This document shows positions 22,986 to 34,504 of a stretch of DNA of 64,000 nucleotides, one piece after another. The stretch's first letter is position 1, and each line of letters opens with the position of its first letter. A program made the translations under genes and the position numbers. Source of the DNA: Gibbula magus (taxonomy: Eukaryota > Mollusca > Gastropoda > Trochida > Trochidae); contig OW388305.1 of assembly GCA_936450465.1 (NCBI GenBank), forward strand, positions 40,376,687-40,440,686, read 5' to 3'. Under the pieces are notes generated by a model. That model did not search any database and had not been told where the DNA came from. It was given only the letters and a program-made list of their open reading frames with translations.

Positions 22986-24144
22986 AAACTGCAAAAGAAA
23001 CGCCACCATACAAACATACAAGATAATTTAATCTAAGAGAGATAAACACGACTGGAAAAGAGATACATGATATCTTAAGATGCCAACTAAAATAAATTTG
23101 AAATTTCAAAACATTATCTGTTCATCTTTCTCAGAATAGTCGTTTTCGACAGACATACAGACAATTATTTAGCTCACTTCTGTACATCAAAATATTAAAA
23201 TCATGGCATAAAACACAGATAAAAGTACAGAACCACTCAATATGAGTTATGAGAGAATATAACATGTAAAATTAAAAAAATTATACGCAGCTTTAATAAA
23301 AGCATAAACTGGATAATAGTTTACGAAAATAACAAGGGTTTCCCTCTCTGCAGAATTAAAAAACAGGTTTTGGCAAAGTAGTAAAACAGGTCAGCACTTT
23401 GACATAAACACATTGTTTCAAAATCTGTTAAAATATAAGCATTAACAGCCTGTGACGATAACAATTTAAAACGTTTTTCTCTAATGTCAGTATAAATATC
23501 ACAGTTAAACAGTACATGTTCATGTAACTCGTCTTCGACAAAATCAGTTCAATTAAAACATTTCCTTTGATTTACTGGTACATTTTCATACCGCCCAGTT
23601 TCAATTCTTATTGGGGCTACACCACATCTAAACTTAGCCATTGCTGAACGGTAACATCTGGAATATTAGATATAACATCAAATTCAGGACAAAACTCATG
23701 TTTAAAAAACCTATAAGTTCTTAACTTATTGGAGCCCTTCCGCCAATCCTCCTTGTTTAAAAGACATTTCCAATTTAAGATATACTCTTCCATACATTTA
23801 TTTTCTACTCGTGTACAAATAACTATTTCGAATGTCCTCAACTAGACGAGGTAGGAGAGACGAGAAGGCTTGTTTTATTACGTACTACATTGAACGCATC
23901 AACAAATTTATGTCAAATACGGTTATTTATATCGACAACATATTTTATTAATAGAATGTATCCATTATATTAATTTTTAAGTTAAATGCCGAACATTATG
24001 GCAAAAAACAATTTTGAAAAATCGATTACCGGGTCCCCATGTGTACTTGAAGAGAAATAAAAGTACAATCGACTCTTTTCGGCAGTGGGATTTCGTTTCA
24101 TGCACTGTTAAAAAAGGGGTGATGTTTCTTTTGCGCATGAGTGT
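22986..24144. mobile_element. TIR element (GCAAAAGAAACGCCACC ends) split by a LINE fragment
   Basis: Left ACTGCAAAAGAAACGCCACC; right GGGGTGATGTTTCTTTTGCGCATGAGT. Interior blocks AATTTGAAATTTCAAAACAT, CAACTAGACGAG and GAAGGCTTGTTTTATTACGT align with the shorter copy at 35770-36232, where they are contiguous; here about 690 bp of LINE is inserted between them. Confidence 0.75.
23155..23845 (-). mobile_element. LINE C-terminal fragment inserted in a TIR element
   Basis: Minus-strand translation in two frames gives KHEFCPEFDVISNIPD and then AMAKFRCGVAPIRIETGRY, KCFN, a stop, DFVEDELHVLFNCDIYTDIR. The G.APIRIETGRY...C..C...VEDE.H.L..C..Y pattern is the C-terminal zinc-knuckle-like tail of many molluscan LINE reverse transcriptases. 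A frameshift near 23640 and an in-frame TGA show it is dead. 5'-truncated at about 23845. Confidence 0.8.
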
Positions 24145-24227
24145 AAATTTAAGGGTAATAAAAACTCATACCATAATTAAGTGCCATAATCTCATTTCTT
24201 TGAAAATTTTGTATAAATCGAAACCAC

Positions 24228-24258
24228 GTGAGGTGTGTACTTTCTTTTGCCTAGCAGT
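24228..24258. mobile_element. Solo right terminus of a family C-type element
   Basis: GTGAGGTGTGTACTTTCTTTTGCCTAGCAGT resembles the right ends at 6207 and 8850. I find no matching left end nearby. Confidence 0.5.
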
Positions 24259-24394
24259 GTAGTATTTAAACAGGAATGATTGGAACAAAAGAAGCGAACG
24301 TAAAATATCTCAAATATCTGCTCTGGACGCTGACGTGCGTATGAACAATAAGTTAGGCTCAAAAATGAAAAATAAAATGTTTCTTACAGAAAAA

Positions 24395-24560
24395 ATGACA
24401 TTACGTCATCATAACTGGATTAAGTTAAAGCATTGTGATGTCATGTGGTTGGCGGTGACGGGGCATTATACAAAATCTGCCGTTAATACGATATCTCCTG
24501 TGGAACACAGTTTTCAATGCTACACGGTGTTATTTGATCGAGAAGTCACTGTTGCCGAAA
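24395..24560 (+). mobile_element. Dispersed repeat family F, copy 2
   Basis: CATTGTGATGTCATGTGGTTG, GTGACGGGGCATTATAC, ATACGATATCTCCTGTGGAA, then CACAGTTTTCAATGC; reverse complement of the copy in the lyase intron. Confidence 0.6.
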
Positions 24561-24927
24561 ACATTACAGTTACAATGTAATTATCTATTTCAGACGTTAC
24601 ACCTCAGGTCATTACACGTGTCTTATCTTACCGATCAAGGTTATCTATATTTAGTTCTGACGTCACGAACATGATCATGTCCAACAGCTAGAGTACAAAC
24701 TGCTTGTTTTTGTTCTGAAATTTGAACCTAGGCTCTTATCTTATCATTCTTATCATAATGGTTATCATTATTTAGGAATCACGATCTTCATATTTAACAC
24801 ACTCAGACAGTTCTAGATGTCGGACCATTTCTAATCTAAGGAAGCGGAACTCGAGGGTCTGGGTTCGAACTTATGGAATGGTCCTGCTGCATGGTTTCGT
24901 GTCAATACACCAATGCTATTCAATGGA

Positions 24928-25022
24928 CATCTTCACAACGTCACGGCCGTAACGAAACCATTTCCATCTCATCTCGCTTTGGTTGTTTATCTCGATACGT
25001 TTTCACCTGCCGTGGGAAGATG
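24928..25022. mobile_element. Family E deletion derivative (95 bp)
   Basis: Begins CATCTTCACAACGTCACGGC and ends TTTTCACCTGCCGTGGGAAGATG, the two ends of the longer copy at 45425-45772 with the middle lost. Just before it, GGGTCTGGGTTCGAAC at about 24855-24870 resembles a tRNA B box, possibly a SINE remnant. Confidence 0.65.
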
Positions 25023-25277
25023 TTCAATGGGTACCTCTCGTTTTGTGATAGGTTAAGTCGAGGCTGTCAGGTGTCATCCTAATGCTAAGCCACAAGGGCA
25101 GTGGGGGCTTTCCGGCTATCAAACTATCCATTTTAAGTGTTGAAGCAGTTTTGAACCCAAACTCATCTGATTTTGTCCTTTGCTAAGTAATATCCTTTGG
25201 TTTAACAACGCAAATATGTTGTAAATGCAGCTTGTGCAGGTTAAATTTTATGCAGTTATAATAGGTATATATTCCAT

Positions 25278-25292
25278 CTGCTGCTCCTGCTT

Positions 25293-25366
<74 letters not shown>

Positions 25367-25392
25367 GCTACTGCTGCTCATGCTACTGCTAC

Positions 25393-25426
<34 letters not shown>

Positions 25427-25438
25427 GCCACTACCACC

Positions 25439-25478
<40 letters not shown>

Positions 25479-25554
25479 GTACTACTACTACTACTACTTC
25501 TACTACTACTATTACTACTACCACTACTACCACCACCACTACTACAGCTACTAT

Positions 25555-25586
<32 letters not shown>

Positions 25587-26443
25587 TTACTTCTACTACT
25601 ACTACCACCACCACTACTACAGCTACTACTACTACAACTACTACACTGCTACTACTACTACTACTACTACAACTACTACACTGCTACTACTACTACTAGT
25701 ACTACAACTACACTTCTACTACTACTACTACCACTACTACAACTACTACACTGCTACTACTACTACTACTACTACTACCACTACTACAACTACTACACTG
25801 CTACTACTACTACTACTACTACAACTACTACACTGCTACTACTACTACTACCACTACTACAACTACTACACTGATACTACTACTAATACTACTATTATTA
25901 CTACTACTACTACTACCACTACTACAACTACTACACTGCTACTACTACTACTACTTCTACTACTTCTACAACTACTACTACTACAACTACAACAACTACT
26001 ACTTCTACTACTACAACAACTACTACTACTACTACTACAACAACTACTACTACTACTACAACAACTACTACTACTACAACTACTACAACTACTACTTCTA
26101 CTACTACAACAACTACTACTTCTACTGCTACAACAACTACTACTACTACTACTACAACAACTACTACTACTACTACTACTACTACTACAACTACTACTAC
26201 AACAACTACAACAACTACTACTTCTACTACTACAACAACTACTACTACTACTACTACTACAACAACTACTACTACTACTACAACTACAACAACTGCTACT
26301 ACAACTACTACTACTACATCAACTACTACTACAACAACTACTACTACTACTACTACATCAACTACTACTACTACTAAAACAACTACTACAACAACTACTA
26401 CTACTACTACAACTTCTACTACTACTACTACTACTACTACAAT
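25278..26443. repeat. 1.17-kb ACT/TAC trinucleotide array
   Basis: Almost pure (TAC)n with CAC, TGC and AAC variants. From about 25620 to 25935 the variants form a higher-order unit of about 60-70 bp containing ACAACTACTACACTGCTAC; from 25975 they form ACAACAACTACT runs. The long poly-Leu, poly-Tyr and poly-Val frames across it are artefacts of the triplet period. Confidence 0.97.
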
Positions 26444-26518
26444 AACGACTATTCTATATAAATACTATTCCTATATCTAGAACATCTATTATAACACTCT
26501 GCCAGTTTCACTATTTCA

Positions 26519-27238
26519 GGCATTGTGGGACGTTTTTCTTACTGAAATAAAGTTATCTTACGAAAAGATAAAAAAGTGTTACCAATGGCTATTTATACTC
26601 CTTAATCAATAACAAAAGTTGTAAAACGGATGTACAGTGTTCGGTTAAGCCATGCGAGTCCATGTCCCTTCGAGGGGTAATTTTAATGTGTTCACATTAA
26701 AATGGCTTCTCGAACATTCCTACCAAAGAAAAACTCAAATTACAACGAAAAGAATCGAAATACACACATAAAGACACGAATCTACATAGTAAATTAGCGA
26801 TTTGAAATGAAAAGAAGCGAATCTGAACACAAATTAGAAGATCAGCGATTATATATAGTATGTGTATATGTATGTGTGCATTTCGATTGTTTTCATTGCA
26901 ATTCGAATTTTTCTTTCGTAGGCCTGTCGAAGGTAGTTCAAGTAATCTGACCGTTGTAGCTGTACCTAAGCACTCACAGTAGAGTTTTGAATATGGTACC
27001 ATGATAGAATGGTCAATTATACCTACAAATCTACTTCTCACATGGACGTTCTACACTCCAGTCGCTTTAAGCGTCACACCATTTTCTTACAATACTGATA
27101 ACCGTTTTCTATGGATACGGCTTATCGGGTCGTGTAATGAGATGTTTTACCCTCTAACATAACAAATTGAATATATTGAATAAGCTTTAATGATACATAG
27201 CAAATTTGAGAAAACAAAATATGCTTCAGCGCCTTTAA
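26519..27238 (-). mobile_element. MITE family II, copy 2
   Basis: Left GGGACGTTTTTCTTACTGAAATA; middle AAGTGTTACCAATGGCTAT and TTTTAATGTGTTCACATTAAAATGG; right CTTCAGCGCCTTTAA. Same order as the reverse complement of 44203-44847, with a diverged left end. Confidence 0.75.
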
Positions 27239-27244
27239 GAGCTA

Positions 27245-28360
27245 ATTAGCATTTTAATAAACATCCAAATTACACTCGTCCTCGCACATTCGTGTCATAA
27301 CACTATAGGATAAAGAGGCGCTATTTACAATGAAATATTGATTTACAAATGACACAATATTATTTTTTTCTAATATCACGCGTGACATGGACGAATCGAT
27401 GCTAGAGACCTGGGATGAATTTTATCGACATTTGCTTGCCAAACAGATCTTCAATTCAATAATTCTCGTTTAAAAACGTCTTCTCCTGCAACATATTTCA
27501 GAAACTGTCACAGGAGAATTGATGGCAGAAAATGACATTGACTTTTTGTAAGATTTCGACTCCGTGCGACCGCGTATCAGTCAAGGATATTTTTTGCTTC
27601 TTATGACAAATGTACAGGAATTGAAAAACACCCTTCTGAGATCTGTTGAAGATTTTTATTGTTCGAAATTCTGGTATAAAGGAGTCTCTCGCCATATAAT
27701 CCAACCGCAGTTATTTGTTTCACGTATGAAAGACACTGAAACATATTCTTCTTATAGTTTCTGTATGTTATACATCATTGTACAATTCGGAGAGCTAATT
27801 TAAGCTTAAGCAACAATATATCGGTATTTGAAACAGGCGTATAATCTCCCTAAACCATGCGGTAATGGCTTCTGATAACCAGATCTTTTAGAAAAATACT
27901 TTGAACGTTTATGTGGAAATTGATTTTAATAATGTGCGCATGTTATCACTTATAAACGGATTGAAACAAGCTCAGGCATGTATACTTTTTTAAATTTTCA
28001 AACCCTTGTAACCCAAAAAACAAACTTATTATCAAACGACTTTCTTAAAAATTCAAAATATGTTTGAACCCTTTAATTAAATAACAATTTGAAATTAATG
28101 CTTACTAATTAACCCTTTAAAAATGACCACATAACTCATGTGACATTACGAGACACCAAGTTGGCCGAAAAAATTGTAAATGAAATTGTATGAACTACAA
28201 TTCTTAAAAGCTATCATTCAGCTAACATGCAACAAAGATAAAATATTTTAAAATGTATCCATGTGTCTCATAAATCATTTATTAGCTGGGCTTACAGTCT
28301 TAAACATGTTTTGATATACTTATTGTATATGATGCAGACTCTTATGGCATAATAGAAAAA
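27245..28360. other. Non-coding, no recognisable feature
   Basis: The two overlapping frames near 27500-27800 have no domain. I see no repeat copy elsewhere in the window. Confidence 0.5.
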
Positions 28361-28368
28361 TAAACATT

Positions 28369-28600
28369 TTCTTCTTCTTCTTCTTCTTCTTCTTCTTCTT
28401 CTCATTCTTCTCCTTCTTCTTCTCCTTCTTCTCCTTCTTTTTCTCATTCTTCTTCTTCTTCTTCTTCTTCTTCGTCTTCTCAATTCTTCCTCTCCTTCTT
28501 CTTCTTCTTCTTCTTCTTCTCATTCTTCTTCTTCTTCTTTTTCTCATTCTTCTTCTTTTTCTCCTTCTCCTTCCTCTTCTTCTTCTTCTCCTTCTCTTCA
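28369..28600. repeat. (CTT)n microsatellite
   Basis: About 230 bp of CTT with CAT, CCT and TTTT interruptions; poly-Arg and poly-Lys frames here are artefacts. Confidence 0.95.
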
Positions 28601-29435
28601 GATCTTTTCGTCTTCTACTACTTTATAAGCTATTTTGTTCACGTTGATATTGAAATAATGCACCAGAGTAAACCCATCATACAGTATATCACCTTCTGAA
28701 GTTATTTTATATCTCATGGTATAATTTTATTTATTATAATCACATACAAATACTTTCAAAATGTATCGGCCCATTTTCGCAATCATCCAAGAGAACATTA
28801 CCAATAAGTGCTATTTTACATCAAACGTTCAGAACAGAATTATTGCACATTAACTGTCAATGCCACTGATAAAAAATCGGCCAGCCTAAAATAGAAGTGA
28901 CAAACTCAATTGTAATATAACGATTCATACCCATACAAAATTGCTGTCCAAAATAGATCTTTCAAACATCGTTTGTTTCAAAAGGAACGACCACTTTCTA
29001 TATGGAAGCAGGTCTTTGCTCTGTACAATTGCATTTTAGTTGGTTGCTATGACAACGAATTGCAGGATTAGTTGTCCGGGAGTGTGTCCCGTAATACAAA
29101 GGAGATAATTTTGTCAATTTCCATCCTCTTAAATTTTTCTGCTTTATGTCAAGAATTTTCTTTGTCAATATTAACTCGGTGCTTGGCCTCGATAAAAGTG
29201 CAGGACTTGTTCTGGTATGTAAATATAGCGTGTAAAGATTATTTCTGACAGTAATGTGAACAATCATTGTTTGTGTTCGAAAATAATTCCCGGTTGTAAT
29301 GATTTATTCAGAAGTACATAAAGCCACCGGCCCATATTAGAAGTCATACAACACGATAATACAGTACATGTATACGGAGCAACAGTACTTGTGATGTACA
29401 GATGGTTGGCAGTTCTTATTTTTATAGTACATTTC

Positions 29436-29538
29436 ACAGGACAAAAAGTGGTGGAATCCGATTTCCTCAGGATCCGCCCATATTTGGGAGAATCCGGAAG
29501 GATCCGGCAAATGGATTCCACTACTTTTTGTCCTGTGT
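29436..29538. mobile_element. ~103-bp foldback sequence
   Basis: ACAGGACAAAAAGTGGTGGA, ATCC..., GGATCCGCCCATATTTGGG is mirrored by CTCCCAAATATGG-like complement, GGATTCCACTACTTTTTGTCCTGT. The outer 24 bp pair with one mismatch; several GGATCC/AATCCGGA motifs lie inside. It may be a very short non-autonomous element. Confidence 0.7.
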
Positions 29539-29562
29539 TTAGAAACATGGCAGGTGATTTAC

Positions 29563-29900
29563 TCAAAGGAATTCATACTTAAGAAGACAATTTACAATGT
29601 AGAAATTATCACTTTTATAAATAAAAATATACGTCTGTGGAGAAGGGCATGAACACAAGTAGTCTGCCAGAATGTTTGTTCTTAGATCTGAATAAGACGG
29701 ACACTGTAATAACAAGTGGAACTCGGATTCATGCACAGGAATTATATAAAAAGAACATAATCTATCTTCGGATACTATATTAATTTGTATGCCTTTTTCC
29801 ATTAAGAGAATTACTGCAACCTGTACCAGCTTGGTGTTTATCTACTTATTTTAATAAATCTCGTCTGTCATTGGATGGTAATGCAGCCCCACAATACGAA
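29563..29900 (-). mobile_element. LINE C-terminal fragment
   Basis: Minus-strand frame has SEDRLCSFY, SEFHLLLQCPSYSDLRTNIL and a following YKSDNFYIVNCLLKYE. This is the C..C...E.EFH.LL.CP.Y.DLR tail seen at the end of many LINE ORF2 proteins. A stop lies upstream in this frame and no RT core is found nearby, so it is an isolated 3' piece. Confidence 0.72.
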
Positions 29901-30084
29901 TTAAATGTAAAGCTAATGTCATTGACATTATTTATCTTCCAATATATCGGTTAGATGTTTAAACATATGTATTTACCATGATATTGAAAGTGAAGGTTTC
30001 ATAAAACCTTTGTAAATTGTCCATTCTCTGCCTGATCACTACATTGTCTTGCTGTAATATATTTATTATAGCTACGTATCCCTA

Positions 30085-30412
30085 GTCAGTTATGACATGA
30101 ATGACTTGCACTGATTTAGTTGGTCAGTAATGACCGTCACGTCAAATGTACTCATCCCCTGTCAGCTATGATTTGAATTGTCATAATTAATATTTTCCGG
30201 TCATTTATGACTTGAATATTGTCATAGATAACGAGCCCCTGTCATTCATGACTTGAATTGTCACAACTAATAATTCCATGTCAGTAATGGATTTAATTAT
30301 CATAATTAATATTTTCCTTTCATTAATGACTTGAATATTGTCATAATTAACAATCCCCTGTCATTCATGACTTGAATTGTCATACGTAATAAATCCCTGT
30401 CATTAACTTGCG
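30085..30412. repeat. ~60-bp tandem repeat (GTCATTCATGACTTGAATTG units)
   Basis: Five to six diverged units of CCCCTGTCATTCATGACTTG, AATTGTCATAATTAA; alternate units are most alike (about 119 bp apart), suggesting a dimeric higher-order unit. Confidence 0.8.
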
Positions 30413-30694
30413 ACGTCGTAATTTCTCTGTCATATTCATAAATACATACTTTTAATATCCGTGACCTGAATGCATCTTCATATTTAACACAGATTAGGTG
30501 TATTAATTGGACGGGCAACAGGTCTGATCACATCAATGTATTCACAATTTCTGTTTACGCAGCTGGACGTAAGTAGACCCTAATGTCAACAACGATAGAA
30601 CACATATATCATTAGATCCGAATCTGAACGGTTGAAAGTGCAATCAAGGATAGTTGAAATCAGACGAGTTGCTAACGTCGTTTAAATGATTATA

Positions 30695-30993
30695 GAGGTG
30701 AGGTGAGTTGGGGTTTAACGCCGCTTTCAAGAGTATTTCATTTATATTGCGGTTACTAGTATAATGGCAGGGAGAAAACCCGCAACGCCATGTGGCTATG
30801 CATTGCGGTGAAACCTGAGAGCATCGGCTGGAACTAGCGAACCATGGGTGGTACGCTGAAATTCAGTGAAGCATTGCACCCAAACCTTACTGCGTGTAGA
30901 ACAGTTCTCCGCAGACAAAGTTGCCGTGCCCCTGGCAGGATTCGAACCCCGGACCTCTTGATCCAAAGCCAAACGCGCTAACCACTGCGCCTA
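30695..30993 (-). mobile_element. tRNA-headed SINE-1, full-length-like copy
   Basis: Read on the minus strand: A-box region TTAGGCGCAGTGGTTAGCGC, B box GGGGTTCGAATCC, then a body with TTGTCTGCGGAGAACTGTTC, GCTGAATTTCAGCGTACC, GCCGATGCTCTCAGGTTTCA, and a tail AACCCCAACTCACCTCACC. The two boxes are an RNA polymerase III internal promoter. No 3' poly-A tail; the tail is ACCTC repeats. Confidence 0.88.
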
Positions 30994-31768
30994 AGTGATT
31001 ATCGATGGAAAAGTCCAGATACACGAAGGTCGATCATCTCTCGTTAGCGGTAAGTCGATGGTAACTTCTTCAATGATAACTTAAAACAGGTACAATAAGT
31101 TTTAGTTTTAGTCAAACAAACCAATAGCATGTCATTGTGTTAATTTAATTTCCAATCTGATCTAAAAGAAGGCTTGATCATTAGCACTGTTACTAAATAA
31201 TCTCTAATTACACTGTGAAGGAAACATTATGTCGCTAATTTGCTACAATTTACATTCTGACGACATTACCACCTCGACAGGAGGCTTCATCAACGCCTTG
31301 TTCACTCCTGTAACTAATCTGTCATAATAAGAACATGTCATTATCAAGTTTTCCCTCATTATATATGTCATTATTGTCATTTTGTTTTGACGTTAAGAGT
31401 CGTATTTTTTTGGTAATGCCTCAAATGCCAATCACTTGTTCCAAAGTTTCCAAAAGACTTGCAAAAATCAACACTTTCTGCCTGAGACATAGGCTTTAGA
31501 TAAGTATGTATTAACACAATGAACATTGTGTATCTCTACTTTCGCTTTTGAGTCAAATCATCGAGGGAAAGAAGAAAATTCCCATGACCAGGACTATTTG
31601 CACGACTCGATTCTCAGTCTTCTTAAACGTCGTCTGAACAAAGAAACATATTTGTGACACCCTTCCGTCTTATTCATTTCAAATGTTTCGTCACCAAAAC
31701 ATGTATATCGATTCAAATTTCATTTCGTTTGCATTCACTTTGCTAACGATTTCATTTTGCTTACAATA

Positions 31769-31874
<106 letters not shown>

Positions 31875-32174
31875 GCTAAATAAACCAATTGGTATTGTAT
31901 GCATGTTATTTTTCTATTTTAAATATCATCTCTGAACATCCTATTTGACCCCGCCTCAAGGACACGTCAGACTGACGAAATACCCCATTTCCTCCTTTCA
32001 ATAACAACCACTTTAACAATCACACTTATAAATTGCAGGATCATTAACTAGACTCAATCGTTAACTGAAATAATGTTCCGTAGCCTAGATAATCGACAAA
32101 TTAACATTCCAGCGCAACAATATATCAAAACAATCACTTGACTGAAGTATTTGACCGCTATTTCTCCTACCATG

Positions 32175-32620
32175 GCAATTATACACATTGTTTCATGTCA
32201 AGCTGAATGTGTTTCGTGAATGTTACAATTCATGAAGCTTCGGAGATAAAAATAGAATGATGCTCCTTTGCGTGAGACAGCTGTTTATAAAATGTGACCA
32301 AAATAAAGGTGAGGTGAGGTGAGGTGGGGTGAGGTGAGGTGAGGAGAGGTGAGGTGAGGTGAGGTGAGGTGAGGTGAGGTGAGGTGGGGTGAGGTGAGGT
32401 GAGGTAGAGGTGAGGTGAGGTGAGGTTAAGTGAGGTAGAGGTAGAGGTAGAGGTGAGGTGAGGTGGGGTGAGGTGAGGTGAGGTGAATTATACACATTGT
32501 TTCATGTCAAGCTGAATGCGTTTCGTGAATGTTACAATTCATGAAGCTTCGGAGATAAAAATGGAGTGATGCTCCTTTACGTGAGACAGCTGTTTATAGA
32601 ATGTGACCAAAATAAAGGTG
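32175..32620. repeat. 309-bp tandem duplication at the start of the GGTGA array
   Basis: ATTATACACATTGTTTCATG through AATGTGACCAAAATAAAGGTGAGG at 32178-32314 recurs 309 bp further on with about four changes. Each copy is followed by a GGTGA array, so unique flank plus array were duplicated together. Confidence 0.92.
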
Positions 32621-33150
32621 AGGTGAGGTGAGGTGAGGAGAGGTGAGGTGAGGTGAGATGAGATGAGGTGAGGTGAGGTGAGGTGAAGTGAGGTGAGGTG
32701 AGGTGAGGTGAGGTGAGGTTAAGTGAGGTAGAGGTAGAGGTGAGGTTAAGTGAGGTAGAGGTAGCGGTGAGGTGAGGTGAGGTGAGGTGAGGTGAGGTGA
32801 GGTAGAGGTGAGGTGGGGTGAGGTGAGGTAAGGTGAGGTGAGGTAGAGGTGAGGTGAGGTGAGGTGAGGTGAGGTGAGGTGGAGTGAGGTGAGGTGAGGT
32901 GAGGTGGAGGTGAGATAGAGGTGAGGTGAGGAGAGGTGAGGTGAGGAGAGGTGAGGTGATACGAGGTGAGGTGAGGAGAGGTGAGATAGAGGTGAGGCGA
33001 GGTGAGGTGAGGTGAGGTGGGGTGAGGTGAGGTGAGGTGAGGTGAAATGAGGTGAGGTGAGGTGGAGGTGAGGTAGAGGTGAGGTGAGGTGAGGTGAGGT
33101 GGGGTGAGGTGGGAGTGAGGTGAGGTAGAGGTGAGGTGAGGTGAAGTGAG
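32308..33150 (-). repeat. (GGTGA)n pentanucleotide array abutting a SINE tail
   Basis: About 700 bp of GGTGA with GGTAGA, GGGGTGA and GGAGA variants, in two blocks split by the duplicated unique segment. At 33150 it runs straight into the 3' end of a minus-oriented SINE-1, whose tail consensus is CTCACCTCACC. The array is therefore the expanded SINE tail. Confidence 0.92.
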
Positions 33151-33321
33151 GAATAACGCCGCTTTTAATACTATTGTATTTTAATCACGGGTGCTAGTAG
33201 TATTGCTGAGAGAAAGCAATGGCGGCTACGCATTGCGTTGACACCTGCGAGCAGCGGCTGTAACTAGCGAACCATTGGTGGCACTTCACTGAAATTGGGT
33301 GTAGCATTGCTCCACAACCAG
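33151..33321 (-). mobile_element. SINE-1 copy, head truncated, carrying the expanded tail
   Basis: GAATAACGCCGCTTTTAATA, CTAGTAGTATTGCTGAGAGA, CTACGCATTGCGTTGACACC and TAGCGAACCATTGGTGGCAC match the body of the copy at 30715-30870 in the same orientation. The tRNA head is absent. Confidence 0.8.
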
Positions 33322-33680
33322 TTCAATGTATCTGAATAAAACATACTCTAGGGAGTGAAGTGGAACGAAATGCAGAACGTGCTTCGGGCGCGGCATTGAT
33401 ATAAGGTTTCAGTGACAAATACAGTAGTATCAGCTACACAAATAAAAAGGAACGGTTATCCATCTTTATATAGAGACTTCTACGAAATGTTGTACTTAGT
33501 TTACAACTACAGCAAGAGACTTAATGATGAGAGAAAACTGAACTTGAAGATCGTATTGACTTGTTATACCGTGCCTCAATTGGATATACTATCTTGACAT
33601 GAGATGTGATGAGGTGACATGGGGTTTAACTCAATTTAAATAAATTGATATCGACAGTTCCATATTATTTTATTAATATA

Positions 33681-34209
33681 AACTAACGGGCAAAAGAAAG
33701 TATAACACTCACTTGTTTTCGATTAATTCAATACTTTAAAGAAATAAGATGCATTTGATTAATGGTACGATACAATAACACCTTTCGGCAGTAGTTTGAA
33801 TGACTTAATTGGTGACTGTTTTATTTTCAACTAAAATATCATTATTTAAAGTAGACAGGGGAAAGAAATGAAATTTACACCAACATGACCCCTACCATGT
33901 TCAAAATGCTGTAAATGTGTGCAGGACGAAGCACATTTATTGATTTTCACACAGAGTTTGTGTTATATGCGGATGAACAGTTGTGTTTTATCCAAATTAA
34001 TTTTGGGGAATTTCAAAATTTAAATTTTAAATTTTAATTAAAAACATTCAAACCGCGTTGAGGTATTCTTTGACTGATTTAATGTGTTGGACTAATTTCA
34101 CAAACCTTTCCGTTTTTGAATACGACGTCGAAAACTCGAGGTATTTGACTTTGAAAATTATACAAATGATAAATACAACAGATCCATATACTTTTTTTGC
34201 CCGCACGTT
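33681..34209. mobile_element. TIR element with CAAAAGAAA core (family C, copy 4)
   Basis: Left AACTAACGGGCAAAAGAAAG; right TACTTTTTTTGCCCGCACGTT; TA at both flanks (33679-33680 and 34210-34211). Very similar along its length to 20565-21077, so the two moved recently relative to other copies. Confidence 0.87.
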
Positions 34210-34241
34210 TAGATATATCGATCTTTATTTATTTAGATTAA

Positions 34242-34400
34242 GTTGAACGCCGCTTTCGAGAGTATATCACGGCTGCTGGTAATATTGCAAGAAGGACGCC
34301 TGCAACACCATGTGGATTTGCGGTGAAATATGCGAGCAAGATTTGGGTGGAACCGTCGGTGGCACTGAGCTGAAATTCAGTGTAACATTGTACCCAAAAC
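34242..34400 (-). mobile_element. SINE-1 copy, truncated
   Basis: AACGCCGCTTTCGAGAGTAT, ATCACGGCTGCTGGTAATAT, CACCATGTGGATTTGCGGTG and GAGCTGAAATTCAGTGTAAC match the SINE-1 body. Both the tail and the tRNA head are missing. Confidence 0.75.
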
Positions 34401-34504
34401 ATGACATGATCAATATTCTAAATTAATTAGGCGACCTACTGCGGTAGAAGGGATTGAGTGTCATTTAACTATATCGATATGATAATAACTTGACTCTTAT
34501 TTTA

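Noticed and set aside
25378..26445. Poly-Leu, poly-Tyr and poly-Val open frames
   Set aside because: Any frame through a stop-free triplet repeat stays open; not protein coding.
28292..28547. Arginine/lysine-rich frames on the minus strand
   Set aside because: Artefact of the CTT array.
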